DNA of 64,000 bases from Falciphora oryzae (lineage: Eukaryota > Ascomycota > Sordariomycetes > Magnaporthales > Magnaporthaceae), in contig JNVV01000006.1 in assembly GCA_000733355.1 (NCBI GenBank), positions 1,462,438 through 1,526,437 of the forward strand, given 5' to 3'. Below the pieces are notes generated by a model. That model had not been told where the DNA came from. It saw only the letters and a program-made list of their open reading frames with translations, and searched no databases. Below, piece after piece: positions 26,571 to 38,715 of this stretch (position 1 is its first letter; each line of letters starts with the position of its first letter). The translations under genes and the position numbers were made by a program.

Positions 26571-28207
26571 GTGCATCGTACAACCTATCAGCTCACTCAG
26601 TGCCTGCCCGCAAAATACTAGATAGGGCTAGTGGCCGAGCCTTCACCTCAGCGGTTCTCAAACCATCATGCAAAGCACCAACAGACGGCCCCCGCCAGAG
26701 GCGTTGCGATGGCATGGTTGGGAAACTTTGTTCTTTCTCACGAACCATTTCCCGCCCTCCTTCTTTTTATCGGTATTCTTCAAACAGCCCTCCCCACTCA
26801 GTCCACGCACACCCGTCGTCGAGGGGTTGCGCCCAAACGATTCGCCCCCTTCTCACCAGGCCCAGGAGGGAAAGTCCCCGAGAACCCCTCAAGGCTTGGA
26901 GTTCTCTTGGGTCGCCGCAGAGAGGACTCCACGCTGGAAAGAGCCCCGAACCAACCCATTGTTGGGACGGTGGAACCGTGGACCCCCGGGCGAGCCCCAT
27001 TGAGGGTGAGATGCAACTGCACAAGACGCTTCTGCCACTGTCACAATGCATCGGCCGCATGTTCGTCTGACTCCTTTGCGGAGCAGGACTAGGGCTCTCC
27101 GCGGTGTCTCTACCGTCGCATGTAACCTCAGTTGGGAGGCTATACACTGGGCCAATGTGGCGAGCTGCCCCGGGGGCTACACCCGAAAATACGAGCCCTT
27201 GAAATTGGCCCTGCCGTCCACTGCGTCTTTTGCGAACAGGGTTGCCCACAGCGCCAGGGACATGCCCCAGCCCAACGCGCGCGACTGGCTGCGGAGCGTC
27301 TACTGTCGCAGCCTGTGTGGATCGAGGACAGACCACTCCGCCCAACGGGAGTCAGCTCGGGTCGAGCACAAGTGGAGGCGACGCGGCCCGGCTGCTTCCC
27401 CGTCCGTCCCCCATTGTGTGTTGCTGACGATGGGATGACAGTTGGCTGCCACCGCGGCGGGAAGAAATTGAGGGGGCAAAAAACAAAAGGAGACACCAGA
27501 CACCAGACGCTGGATGGAACCGTTTTGGGGCTCGGTAAAATAACCAAGCCCCACCCGACGCGAGTGGAGCAAGGGTGAATAAAAAAAAGCATATGACGAA
27601 ATCGCAGCTAAAAAAGAATACCTAAAGAAACAAAAGCAAAAACCTTTCAGTCCAAAAGAAGACCGGCAAGGATGCTGATGTTTGCCAGGCGCCCGGGGCT
27701 TCGCCGAAAACACGGCTTTCTCAGCGATCGACCAGGCCAGACAGGGGCAAGCGCGAGCAGGGCCACCCCTTAGAGTCACGATGCAGCAAAACACAAAAAA
27801 CACAGTCGAGGAGGTTGAGGAGTTCTACAAGATGTGCCACAGCCCTGCGCGCCTGCCTGGGTTCCCGCATCCTCGCGAGCAGGCGAATAGGGGCTCGGTC
27901 TGGGAATGATGACCTTCGCATGGCACAGGTTACCCAGCGTAACAAAAGGTGCGCTGTTGGTGGTCAGTTAATATATTTTTCGCCCTGCTGCGCCATGGAG
28001 AAGTCCGAGAAAACGCGCCGAATTGTCTCCGGGCCGGGTTGTCCCACCCACCCCCATCAAATCTCTGCAAAATCCTTCCTAGGCTTATCCATATTTCCGC
28101 CCTGCTTCTAGAAGCTCCAACTTTCCTCCTCTCTCCAGGCAGAATCCTTCACGCGGCGCAAGCGGTTGCGGCCACCATGCCTCCAACCAGCAGCGACATA
28201 AACAGGG

Positions 28208-28226
28208 AAAAAAAAAAAAAAAAAAA
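28208..28226. repeat. A19 homopolymer
   Basis: An uninterrupted run of 19 A. A second, interrupted A-rich run follows at about 28378-28403. Confidence 0.88.
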
Positions 28227-30921
28227 CCATTCCTCCCGAATTCCAGCGCCTCATGTGTGCATCGGGCGATCCGCGGGAACCCGTGCTTTCTGTGGCGGTC
28301 CTGCCGGGTGAATAGCTCGATTGTGTGCACGAAATGGCCGAGGCGAGTGGGATCAACGTGCGTGGGATTGGCGAGTGAGAAAAGAAAAAAGAAAAAAAAA
28401 AAATTCCCGTTCCGGTTACAACAATCAACATTCCTTCTCTTGGAAATGCGGGCGGAAAATACCGCACAAAAAGCAATGATCGGCTCGAACGACCATGTAG
28501 CGCGTCGTCTTCTCCGCCGGCTAATTTTCCTTTTTCTTTCCTCGGCGTGGCTTATTTGTGTACACGGGCAGGCCTGGCACTGGCATTCTTTTTATCACAA
28601 ACCTCCAAATCTTGTGCGGGCTGTTTCAACATCAACAGGCAGCACACCATCCTGCCCCTGGAAATCGAGATGGATCTCGGTTCTCCCCCCTCCACCTCTG
28701 AGCCCGAGGAGTGGTCGCACCGGGAGGAGCAGACGGGAGCGCAGGATGGATGACATGCATAATCGACGGATGAGCCAGCGCATAACGGTGACAGTCGGGA
28801 GCCTGCCTGCCTGTCTGATAGGGCAAGACCACCTATACCCCTCGACCCCGAGATCTCGCTGTTTCGGCTGGCTGCAGACGGGTAGAGTCAGCTTACGCGC
28901 TGGTTGTTCCCGCTCCCGCAAGCGGAAGGTGGAAAGACGCGAGGGCGGTTCGGGCAAGGGCGGCTTGGATGCCATGGCCGGCGCCTCCCTGCCTGAGACA
29001 TTTCCCATCAGCTCGGCAAAACCGACAACAACCTATCGCGGCTGCGCAGGTATATATCATTGGCATTTATACTGTGGTTTCCGGGTTGTGCTTCGTAGGC
29101 AGGCAGACACCAGGTAGGCCCTCCCGGGCTGCCGCGGAATCCAGATATCTGGTTCGGGACAGCGGAGTTGGATTTTTGGTGACCCAGCATCGCGGTCTCT
29201 TACAGTCCCTGGAAGCATCTCACGATGGTCCGGGGGACGATTGGTTTCGGGATATTTTGGTTAAACGAGCTAGGTGGCTAGCAGGGAGCAAACCAGGGTC
29301 CTTGCGAAGTACCATTGGCCCGCCGTGCCACAGACATCGCGTAGCCTGGCCGCCACGACGGCTGGAATCGTCCCCGGCCGCTGCGACGAACACCATCAAC
29401 CCGCCGCCCTCCATCGCTTAACTTAACTCGCACCTATTTTGAAATGATGGGTCGGCGAGAGTCAAGAGCACGACCTACTCTCTGCAGGACATGCAGAGTG
29501 GGAAATTTGCACATTTGCACTTTTTCTTTCCTTGGTTTGTTGTATTAATCGAATTTCCAGAGCACCAGAATGCAGCCCCTCCGACAGACGCCCCCTCGAC
29601 GCGCATGAACGAAATGACCAGATGTCGTGCCCGATTTGCGGGCGCCTCCGCTTTGGAGGGCACGCAATCCTTGAGCTCGGTACGTACATACGCTTATGTG
29701 TACAGTCCCGCCGCACTACGATGCACCTCCGTAGTCATGCTCACCATCCCATTCCGTCGCGCACTCAAAAATCCTTTTGATATTAGCTTTGGACAGGGTC
29801 GAGGGCCTTTGCATGGCTGGTGACACCGCTGTGCTTCTGTGGATCATGATGCGTGTAGTCTAGCAGCACCAAGCTTACCCTATGACTCTGACATTGTGCC
29901 GAGCCTGTCCAACAACGCACAGCAGCAGGTCTGAGAACAGGTTGCCTCCGCCCCGGTGCGCTGTGGTCAGGGGTCAAGTCCTCGATAGAAAGCAGAAGGC
30001 TGCCGGCGGATTGAGGTCGTTGGGTCGAGGCCGCCAAAATCCCGTGACTGCCAGCACAGCAGGGGGCGGTGTTCCCGCAAGCCGCCGCCATCGGTTCAAC
30101 AGTCGACGGTGCATGCACCTAGGGGGCTAGAGGTCGAAGCAGACCAAAGCCATGCCTGCACGTTGTCGAGTGACGAAATCGCGGGCGTCCCGGTGTACTT
30201 GCCGAACCAAATTGCCTAGCTCGCACGAAATGCTGGCGATTCAGACACACCGCCATGGCCCCCGGTCCCCCGTGATCGCTGCCCTTTGAAGCCACTGGCT
30301 AGGTCCAACCTGGGCGTGCTAGGCTCACCGGGCGAGAAACGAAACAGCGCCATTGGCTAGGGGCTGCTTGCTACCAGCGTCAGCCACTGACGGGCAACGC
30401 CGACCAGTTCACACAATCCCGAGCACCATCCCCACGGGACCGCTGAGTCCAGGGACATTCCCTCCCCGAGCATTGACTGACTGTCAAATAGCGAACCGAT
30501 GACGAAACCGTGTGCGATGGGCGCCCACAAGCCGGGCTGGCATTGGACCCAATGTGAAATCTCCAACAGCCTCTGCCGCCGGAAGAGCGTCACCAGGTAG
30601 GAGCCGGTCGAGACATTGAGGATGTCCATCCATTTTGCATTTGTGTGCGACAGCATGCAACAGAGAGGGGCGGGTGGCATTGCTAGATGCAGCACCCGTC
30701 TGCATGTTCCAGATGGATTTGAGACAACCCTACCTGGATGGTTGAGAACCATGCCCTATTTGGTCTTGCATCCGTCTCGTTTTGTTCCATGGCCCATGCA
30801 AAGTTGAGGGCTTGATTGTGAATCTGGAAAGGATATTTTCCGTGTAAGTCGGCATTTCGTCCGCAAACCAAGCAGAGCCACGCGCACGTCCTGGGAGGTA
30901 ATAGCATGAACTAAGGAGAAG

Positions 30922-30946
30922 AAAAAAAAAAAAAAAAAAAAAAAAA
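30922..30946. repeat. A25 homopolymer
   Basis: An uninterrupted run of 25 A in the gene-poor block. No retroposed gene is recognisable next to it on either strand. Confidence 0.88.
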
Positions 30947-31856
30947 GACGAGAAATACTAGAGAAAGCATCATAATATCGAGCCGGCGGTCGCATTCTAC
31001 CAATGTTTTGGGCTGCCAGCTCTGGCGGCTCTGGGGCCAAGAGACGAGGGGCTAGCTCATCACAACCCTCTTCGAACCTGACCAGCCAGACCTTTGACCG
31101 AGGAGGCAGCAAAACAGCCACGGTAACAACAGCCGAACGGAGGCTGCCTGCCCAGATGCGCGCACCAACCATACGGAGGGCAGAAGGCGTGAAACTGTGC
31201 CCCGCGCGGAGGAGAGGCAATCTAGCCTCGCGACCTACCAGCACAACATGGCGTTTAGTATAGCCGCTGCCAGGTCCCTCTTTCTCCCCATTGGGGGCGT
31301 TCCAAATGGCCAGGCCAGGCCAGACCAGGCTAGTTCGGACCATGTCCCCGGCGGTTCCCAGCACGAGCCATGAATTGGTCAGTCGATAGCCAGCGGCCAA
31401 ATCTTAAAATTTTCCCGCTTCTGCCGTTCTTTCTCGTTCGACCGCAGCCTGTCGCGTGAAGGTGCGGTGCTGGAGGGGCACGGCAGGCGAGCCAGACAGT
31501 GGTACAACTGGAGTCGCCGCACCCCTGCCGCTAATCAGGAACTCCATGTGCAACCCCTGTCCCTGGGACCTGACTGGCCCCACAGACCCCCGTTCGTCTC
31601 TTGCACCCCAGCCCCTCGCGACCACCGATTTCGCATTGTCAGCAAGGGTTGAAAAAATGCTCGGCTCGAGTGGATTACGGAGTGTGCCCCACCACCAAAG
31701 GCCGCAGACCCTGGCCCTACCGGCGACGGGCCAGCCAATCGCCAGGTGCCGCTCCAGCTCCAAATGCGTCCGAATGGAGAATCTCGTGCGACACCTGCAG
31801 CTGCACCTTCCAGTTTGGCCGGGGGGAGGCGAGGAGGAGGAACCTTAGGCAACGGG

Positions 31857-31870
31857 AAAAAAAAAAAAAA
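31857..31870. repeat. A14 homopolymer in an A/G-rich tract
   Basis: A 14-base A run followed by about 40 bp of A/G-rich sequence (to about 31910), in the gene-poor block. Confidence 0.7.
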
Positions 31871-32947
31871 GGAAGAAAGAAAAGACGAAAAAGAAAAACA
31901 ACCAAGGCAGAAACTTGGTGGCAGCGGCCGCCAAATCGCATCGCCGCTACCAACGACAGGCCGAGGATGCACGGCCAATATGTAGCTGCGTGCGATAACA
32001 GTGTCCCACGGCCCCTGGCGTAGTTGTGCTTGCGACAGGTGGATGGGCAGAAGAGGACTCCAGGCCCCATTGGAGCTGGGCACTCCCCGGCATCACCAAC
32101 GCGTCTGCTCCTGGCTAGGTCCTCTGTTCTTGGGTGCAAGGGCGTGTTGTGCCCCGCCCGCAGAGGCGTGGATCATGGACGAGAGTCGAGCGACCGCACA
32201 CCCCTGGCGCTTTTTCCCTCGCACCCTTTCCTGGTGCCCTGGTCCGGCCGGCCTCCTCCCTTCACACACCCCCCTCCCCTACCACGAGCCGTGCCTTATG
32301 GATCTCCTTGATTCTAGAGGCTGGATGGAGCACGCCCGCCGAAATCCAGACTCCCGGCTCTGGTGCGGTACAGTACATATCCCGTGCTCCTCCCGCCTCC
32401 CCCTCGCGAAGCCGGGGTTTTGTTCTTGATCGCTCTGCTCGACTGTTTTCTCCTCTCGCCGCCGCCCTTCTTGCCTTGGACGCGCCACTATCTTGTTCGT
32501 TTCGATATCCCCGCGCACGGGAACGTGCCCACGATATCCATCCACCCAAACCACTACCGGGGGATGCCTGCATAACTACTCCGCCTTTTAATATACAAAT
32601 ATCGTGTTCTTCTCCCAAAGCCGTCCTGCGCCACGGCCCCAGTCTCCCTCCTTGTTCTCCGATATCTCTTGTGGGACCCGAACGGCCATACAAGACTCGA
32701 TGTGCCGCTGACACCCGACGCCAGCCTCTCGACGCGGTCCGACACCGTCCTCCCCGACTTGTACAACCACCAGCCAAGGTGCAGGCCGGTGGCGCCTGTC
32801 TGACCTCACCCTCGCCCGCGGCCACACCGGAGCCTGACAGGCATATAACACTCGAGCCTGTGGCCACCCGATTCCGTACCGGGCGAAACCGAAAGACGAT
32901 ACGCCAGCTATATCGCGCTGCGCTGGCGGACCTCGACAACCGCAACC

Positions 32948-34748
32948 ATGTCGCGAATCGGAGTGAATCTCCCGTTTTGCCCGAAGCCCTTCGTTGACGC
33001 CCTGGACTTTACCGGCTCAGATGGCTGTATGTAGTGGCTGCTTTTCCTGCGGAAACCAGTCCGCAGAATCCCACTGACATGAAAACCAAATAAATAGTCA
33101 TCAAGGGCAGACTATGCTCAGATATCGGCAACTTGACATGCTGCCTCCCCTGTCCTATGACGGATTGGGTCTACCCTGACACCTTCGACACCCTTGGAGT
33201 AGCTGCCGAGATTGTCGCAGTCGTCTCAACAGTCCTGTGCGCATTCCTGCTGCTATCGTGGGGTTTCCTTCCGGTCGAGAAGACGCACAGGCATTACCTG
33301 AGCATCTGCTTGACTATAGCAGTCATCTTCATGAATGTGAGTTTCGCAAACAGGAGAGAGCAGACAGACGGTGGGGAAAAGAACGAGGCCTCGTCACTTG
33401 TGAAGCTCATCTGACACCTCAATCCATATAGATGGGTTTTGTGGTCCCCCTTGCTGCGCAGCCGGAGCAGTGTGCCGATAAGATCACACCCAACGACATG
33501 AAGACGAACCAGGCATGTGCCGCATCTGGATCCATGCTTATCCTGGGAGGATGGGCTGGGGTCATGTGGATTTTCCTGCGCGCGCTCTCGCTACACCTCC
33601 AGATCTGCTGGCAGGTCGTGGTTGGCAAGACCTTTATGTGGTTTGCCCAGGCCGCCGGCTGGGGCATTCCCCTCGTCGGCATCATCATGGCCCTGACCAT
33701 GAGCGGAGTGTCATTCCGTTTCGGACAGACGTGCCACATCAACCACGAGAACAGCCTGGCTGTGCTCTGGATCCCGCTGCTCGTCTTCTCCGCCTTCACC
33801 ATCTTCATCCAGCTTGCCACCTTTATCTACTGCATCAAGGTGTACCTCGCATCGCTCAACGACAACAGCGCCTCGACTGAGGGTTCCAATCTCCCCTCAT
33901 CTACCCGGAGCATACAGACCATGACGCCCAGGCAGGCCTACCGACGAGTCCGACGAGTTATTCAGCTCCAGTGGAGGGGCATTACCATCGTGCTAATCAT
34001 CATCGCCGACGTCATATTCTTCTCCATCGTGTTTGTCTTCCAAGACAACACTCTCGAGAGGATCAAGACGGATAGGAGCTTGGTTACGCCATGGGTCACT
34101 TGCCTTGCGCTCGCTGGTGGCGACAAGAACAAGTGCCTCGACAAGGCCAGCGAGCTCGTAATCAACCAAGCTACCGTCGGTGCCGTGCTTCTCCTCTTGG
34201 CGGTAAGTTTAAACCATATCCCCGGCATTTGCTCGACGCGCGCGTGCCCAGAGGGAACTGGACTCTGACTCAAGATCCAGATGAACGGGATTTGGCTCCT
34301 GGTCCTGCTCGGCAGATGGTCGATGATTACGGGATGGAAAGATCTCTTCTCATCTATGTTTCGTTCCAATAAGAAGGCTGAGTTCGTCTCGGTCGATGCT
34401 CGGGCGGCGGACGATTTCAAAAACCAAAGACGTTCGTACGAGATGCTATCCCGGGATTCGGGCAAGACAATGGTGGACGAGGCAGTAACACCCTCCGCAG
34501 GGACCACTCCGATCTCGCCCTACCCCGCTGCCATGTCTCCGACGAGTCCCCCACCTAGCGGGCGGCGAACGCCTGACTACTTCGGGCAGACGGCGAGATA
34601 CCACGCGCCGACACGCTCCTTCTCGAAACCAAAAGCCCCACCGCAGGTGGTCAGGTGGGATAACAGCGAGATATACGCTGGATCTCAGAACGGGCACAGG
34701 GATGCCGACGATATGAACATGAACCCACTGGGTATGAACAGGATATGA
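32948..34748 (+). CDS. frizzled/cAR-like seven-transmembrane receptor protein
   Basis: Four exons: 32948-33026, 33098-33336, 33432-34202 and 34281-34748, for 518 residues. The start MSRIGVNLPFCPKPF gives a short, cysteine-bearing outer N terminus with CCLPCPMTDWVYPD, as in fungal frizzled/smoothened-like or Dictyostelium cAR-like receptors. Seven hydrophobic segments can be placed at about 61-83, 92-115, 139-162, 172-194, 211-235, 285-306 and 350-375. Between TM5 and TM6 lies a basic loop (TPRQAYRRVRRVIQLQWRG) suited to G-protein contact. Intron 3 interrupts TM7, and intron 2 falls within TM2. The tail of about 140 residues is Ser/Thr/Pro-rich and probably cytoplasmic. A plasma-membrane signalling receptor is likely; its ligand is unknown. 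A 10.4-kb gene-free region lies upstream. Confidence 0.85.
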
Positions 34749-36621
34749 ATGGATATGAGGCTTTAATCAAAAGCGTATGGATTTGGGAGAAAAAAAAAGA
34801 ACCAAAAAAAAAAAAGCACAAAAAACATGAATCAAGAGACGGAAAAAGGGGTCTCCTAGAGAAGGAGGAACCAGAAACAAGAGATACCAGAAGCACTCGC
34901 GTGCTCTCTCTACAAACGGACGACCTCTTTCAAAGATGAGCCCGTCTTTAGGGAGCTAGGAGAAGAGGAGAGGTTACAGGACGAATCGCGCCAGCACCGG
35001 CGTCGACTCGGTATGAAGCCCATGGCATAATGCCTCGTGGCTCGCAGCAAACGGAGTTTGCAAATCTTTTTTTGTTTGTGGCTTTACTTTCTTTATCTTT
35101 TGCTGTGCATTGGTGAAGCGTTCGGCGCAAGGAGGAAAACCGCGGGCTTGCGGTGTCGACCAAGCGAAGGTCAATATTTGACACGATGTATATCCCTCGA
35201 TCTGTTTTCTTTTGTTTTACTTCACCCTCATTGTACTACGACAATGTTACGCGGCGGCACATGGCTGCGTGCCTAATTGGGCGCAAGCCGCACAGGACTA
35301 GACCGCACGGAATTTTCTGGATCGTGGTCAGGAGACGGCCTGGACTGTGAGGGGATACCTACACAACGTAGGCACACATGTATCTCTCCAGCTATCTATC
35401 CAGCTACCAAAGTACTCAGCCTCGCTTGGGTATTCATCAAACCATATCATGGGATTATTGCTCATTGGATCCTGTGCCACTTGGGATGCACATTTTGCGG
35501 GACATCAACGTGGATGGTGAACATGGCAACCGAAATAGACTAGGCTCAAAATGAAATGCCTTGCGACATCCAACACCCGTGGCACTGCTGACCCCGGGCA
35601 GGCTGTAGGTCTGAGCGCTACGTGCCCTTTGGTCTATTTTGACGGCTCCTTCGGCTAATGAGAAAAGAAGTGTAAAATGAAGGTATTCATAGCCGCAGCT
35701 TACGCTACCTGCCACCGCATCAACCCACCATCATTATGTTGTTGTCGTTGCGGGGTGGTAGCGTGGAGGGGAGGGAGCACCCGGCAGTGTGGGGTCTGTG
35801 CGTGGAAGCGCATCCGAGAGCACGACACCGCGTGGAAGCGAGGGAAGGCGAGAGGAACCAGCCACATGGAGATTGGCACGACTTCCGACGTGGGTGTTTG
35901 GAGCCGGGATCCGGCCCAACCCTGTAGATGGCGAGTTTCACCGGATAGCCACCTCGCAAGAGGCTACATGCCATGTGTTAGATTGATGCTGTGAACCATG
36001 TAGCGCCGCGAGTGTTTTGGTGGCGTCCGCGCTAGCCTAAGCAGCGCAGGGCTGCGGGCAGGCATCAATAGATGCAGGCCTCGAATGCGGTGAATGACTG
36101 GTGCTGGTGCCCGGTGCTGACCAATTCGATTCGTGTTTCTAGGCCCCAACCTCTGTCCATTTCTTCCTCCAAAACGAAACGCCCGGGCACCGCCAAAGCA
36201 AAAAAAAATAATCAAGAGAAAAGCCGCCCCAAACACGAGCCGCCATCAACCCGCTGCGCGAGTCATCCCTCTATAGCTCCAACCCCCTCCCAGCAGGCTC
36301 GGGAATCGCGCTTCTGCTGCCTTTCTGGTGCTGGCGTCGTTTCCCTGAATCATTGCAGTCGGCGACAATCACCGTTAGGCCGTGTCCTCGGACGAGGCGC
36401 TACTGCTTGCCTCGCTTCTCGTTGCTTGCCGGCCTCGACGCGCGCTCGTGCTGAATATGGCGCTGACCTGAGCGACGGAACTGACGGACTCTCGGATGTC
36501 GATATCGCTGGCCCGACCACGCCCCCCCTCCTCGACTCCGCACTCCGCCCGAGATCGACGCTGGCCAAAGTAGAGGGACAGACAGAAATAGACACACGCA
36601 GGCCGTTGCATACCGCAGAAT
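34749..36621. other. intergenic region between 7TM gene and GH5 gene
   Basis: Nothing certain is seen. A-rich DNA at 34790-34830 directly follows the receptor stop and may hold its poly(A) signals. A 405-codon plus-strand frame opening at 36072 runs into the GH5 gene in another frame and is judged a GC-driven shadow. Confidence 0.45.
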
Positions 36622-37851
36622 ATGTTTTTGCTCATTGGCGTGCTGCTGCTGGGCGGCTTCTTCCACTACGTGTGGAAGGCCGAGGCGGCGCTGGGCGTGC
36701 CGTGGCAGCCGGACCCGGCGTCGCAGCTCTTCGCCCAGCGCCCGCTGCCGCCGCCCATTGCCAGCACCTTTGTCGACACGTACTCGCTCCCGCTGCGGGC
36801 ACGGGGCCGCGACGTCGTGGACCGCGAGGGCCGCCGCTTCAAGCTCTCGTCGGTCAACTGGTACGGCGGCAGCGACGAGCTCTTCATCCCCGGGGGGCTC
36901 GACGTCCAGCACCGCGACGTCATCGCCCAGACCATCCGCGTGCTGGGCTTCAACTCGGTGCGCCTACCCTACTCGGACGAGATGGTCATGACGAACCCGC
37001 ACGTGCTCCCCCACCTGCTGGCCGCGAACCCGGACCTGATCGGGATGCGGGCGCTCGACGTGTTCCAGGCCGTCGTGACGTCGCTGACGGACGCGGGCAT
37101 CGCCGTCATCGTCAACAACCACATCACCACGGCCACCTGGTGCTGCGGCGCCGACCCCTGCGACGCCGGCTGGGCCAACGACCACCTCGGCCCCATCTGC
37201 CGCGTGTCGCAGACGGAGGAGGACTGGATCCGACACTGGGAGATTGTCATGGAGCGCTTCGTCGACAACCCGCGCGTGGTGGGCGCTGACCTGCGCAACG
37301 AGGTGCGCGGCCTCTGGGGCACCATGCCGTGGGAGCGCTGGGCGTCAGCGGCGGAGCGGTGCGGCAACCGGCTGCTGCGCATGAACCGCGACTGGCTCAT
37401 CGTTGTCGGCGGCACCGAGTCGGGCAACGACCTGCGCGGCGTCGAGCGGCGGCCCGTCCGGCTCGACGTCGACGACCGCGTCGTCTACTCGGCACACGTC
37501 TACGCCTGGTCCGGCTGGGGCTCGTCCGAGGGCCGCTTCTCGCAGCGGCCGTACGCGTCCTTTGTCCGGTCCATGCGCGAGAACTGGGCGTACCTGGTCG
37601 AGCGCGACATCGCCCCCGTCTGGGTCGGCGAGTTTGGCGCCCCGCACCTGCCCGGCGCCGGCGACGTCAACTACTGGCAGAACCTGATGCGCTACCTCAA
37701 GGCCATCGACGCCGACTTTGGCTACTGGGCCATCAACCCGCGCAAGCCCAAGGACAACGACAAGGAGACGTACTGCCTGGTCGAGGACGACTGGGTCACG
37801 CCGGTCCTGGACTACAGGATGAAGGACATGGTCGAGCTCATGAGGGCGTAG
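36622..37851 (+). CDS. glycoside hydrolase family 5 protein, membrane-anchored or secreted
   Basis: Single exon, 409 residues. The N terminus MFLLIGVLLLGGFFHYVW is one hydrophobic helix without an obvious cleavage site, so a type II membrane anchor or a signal peptide is likely. The body has GH5 hallmarks: VNWYGGSDE near the start of the barrel, IRVLGFNSVRLPYSD, IVNNHIT, then ADLRNEVRG with Glu227 as probable acid/base and VWVGEFGAP with Glu337 as probable nucleophile. The family cleaves beta-glucans, mannans or related glycosides by a retaining mechanism; the substrate cannot be read here. DACDAGWANDH-like cysteines around residue 175 (CCGADPCDAGW) may form disulfides, in line with an extracellular fold. 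Third-position GC is extreme and creates long overlapping frames on both strands. An upstream coding exon cannot be excluded. Confidence 0.88.
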   Translation: MFLLIGVLLLGGFFHYVWKAEAALGVPWQPDPASQLFAQRPLPPPIASTFVDTYSLPLRARGRDVVDREGRRFKLSSVNWYGGSDELFIPGGLDVQHRDVIAQTIRVLGFNSVRLPYSDEMVMTNPHVLPHLLAANPDLIGMRALDVFQAVVTSLTDAGIAVIVNNHITTATWCCGADPCDAGWANDHLGPICRVSQTEEDWIRHWEIVMERFVDNPRVVGADLRNEVRGLWGTMPWERWASAAERCGNRLLRMNRDWLIVVGGTESGNDLRGVERRPVRLDVDDRVVYSAHVYAWSGWGSSEGRFSQRPYASFVRSMRENWAYLVERDIAPVWVGEFGAPHLPGAGDVNYWQNLMRYLKAIDADFGYWAINPRKPKDNDKETYCLVEDDWVTPVLDYRMKDMVELMRA

Positions 37852-38715
37852 AAGGATGAAGAGCGAAGAAGAAGCGACGACGAATATACGAGAACGATTT
37901 ACATGATGGAAGAGATTCGAGTTTGTTCCATGCTCCTTTTTTTGCCTTCCCGGCGTTTGGTATTTTCATCTCCCATTCTGGAAGTTTCTCAACGCACATG
38001 CTTGGTGCGGCTATACCCTAAGCTCTGTCCTTGGATACACCAATTTTTCGGCTTTGGAGTTAAGTAGACAAGGATGAAAATCATATTCGATGTTTTTTTC
38101 TTTTTGCATTGGATTCTTTTTCATGCGAGGAAAGGTAGGTACCTGACTGCCCATGCTTCGCTTGGCCTCCCTCCCGTCACACTTGCCGAGGTGCAACTCT
38201 GTGCCCACCAGTGAGAGTGTTGGCGACACGGTGAAATTCGAAATCTTGGCTTGCTTGTCCAGTACGAAGAACGGAAGAATGACGAAATGCAACCAAGTGG
38301 AAAAACCAACCATCCAATTGCTCGGATAGATGAGGCACTGTAGTACACAACAAGGCAGCGGCGCCAGTCACGGTTGTCTTGCCCGGGACATGAGTCGGTC
38401 GAGCCCACCAGTGCAAACGCGCCGCTGGAATCCACAGGCGTCAACCATTACCCCGCAAACCGGCGCGGCCTTCCTCTCTATTTGGTCCGTCCGCTTTGAG
38501 TTCAACCTAAAGCTGCGTGCGTCACTGCCCAACTGGCGGTGCCGCTCCGACGGGCGGACAAAGCCAAAGCCTCGCAGCATTGTTCGCCATCTGCGTCTCG
38601 AAAACACCCCACCACCCTTCCTTCCAGCCTGGGCTGCCGGTCGTCGACGGGGCGTGGCCATGAGTCTTCCCCATCCCGCTGCACATCACTGCAGGCTCGT
38701 TCTGCGACAGACGAA
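37852..38715. other. intergenic region between GH5 and CRT10 genes
   Basis: The 3' flank of the GH5 gene, a T-rich patch near 38094-38120, a GGTAGGTACC element near 38133, then the presumed promoter and leader of CRT10. The CRT10 frame is open upstream to an in-frame ATG at 38539, but that extension looks like leader sequence. No gene is seen. Confidence 0.45.

Larger units (their letters stand above)
22504..32947. other. 10.4-kb gene-poor block upstream of the 7TM gene
   Basis: No gene could be supported. It holds the longest homopolymers of the window, many overlapping chance ORFs on both strands, a coding-like but startless segment ending at 24431 and two weak tRNA-promoter-like patterns (near 23701-23785 and 29284-29331), which are treated as findings. 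The last kilobase, with an AT-rich patch near 32580-32600, is probably promoter and leader of the receptor gene at 32948. Confidence 0.45.
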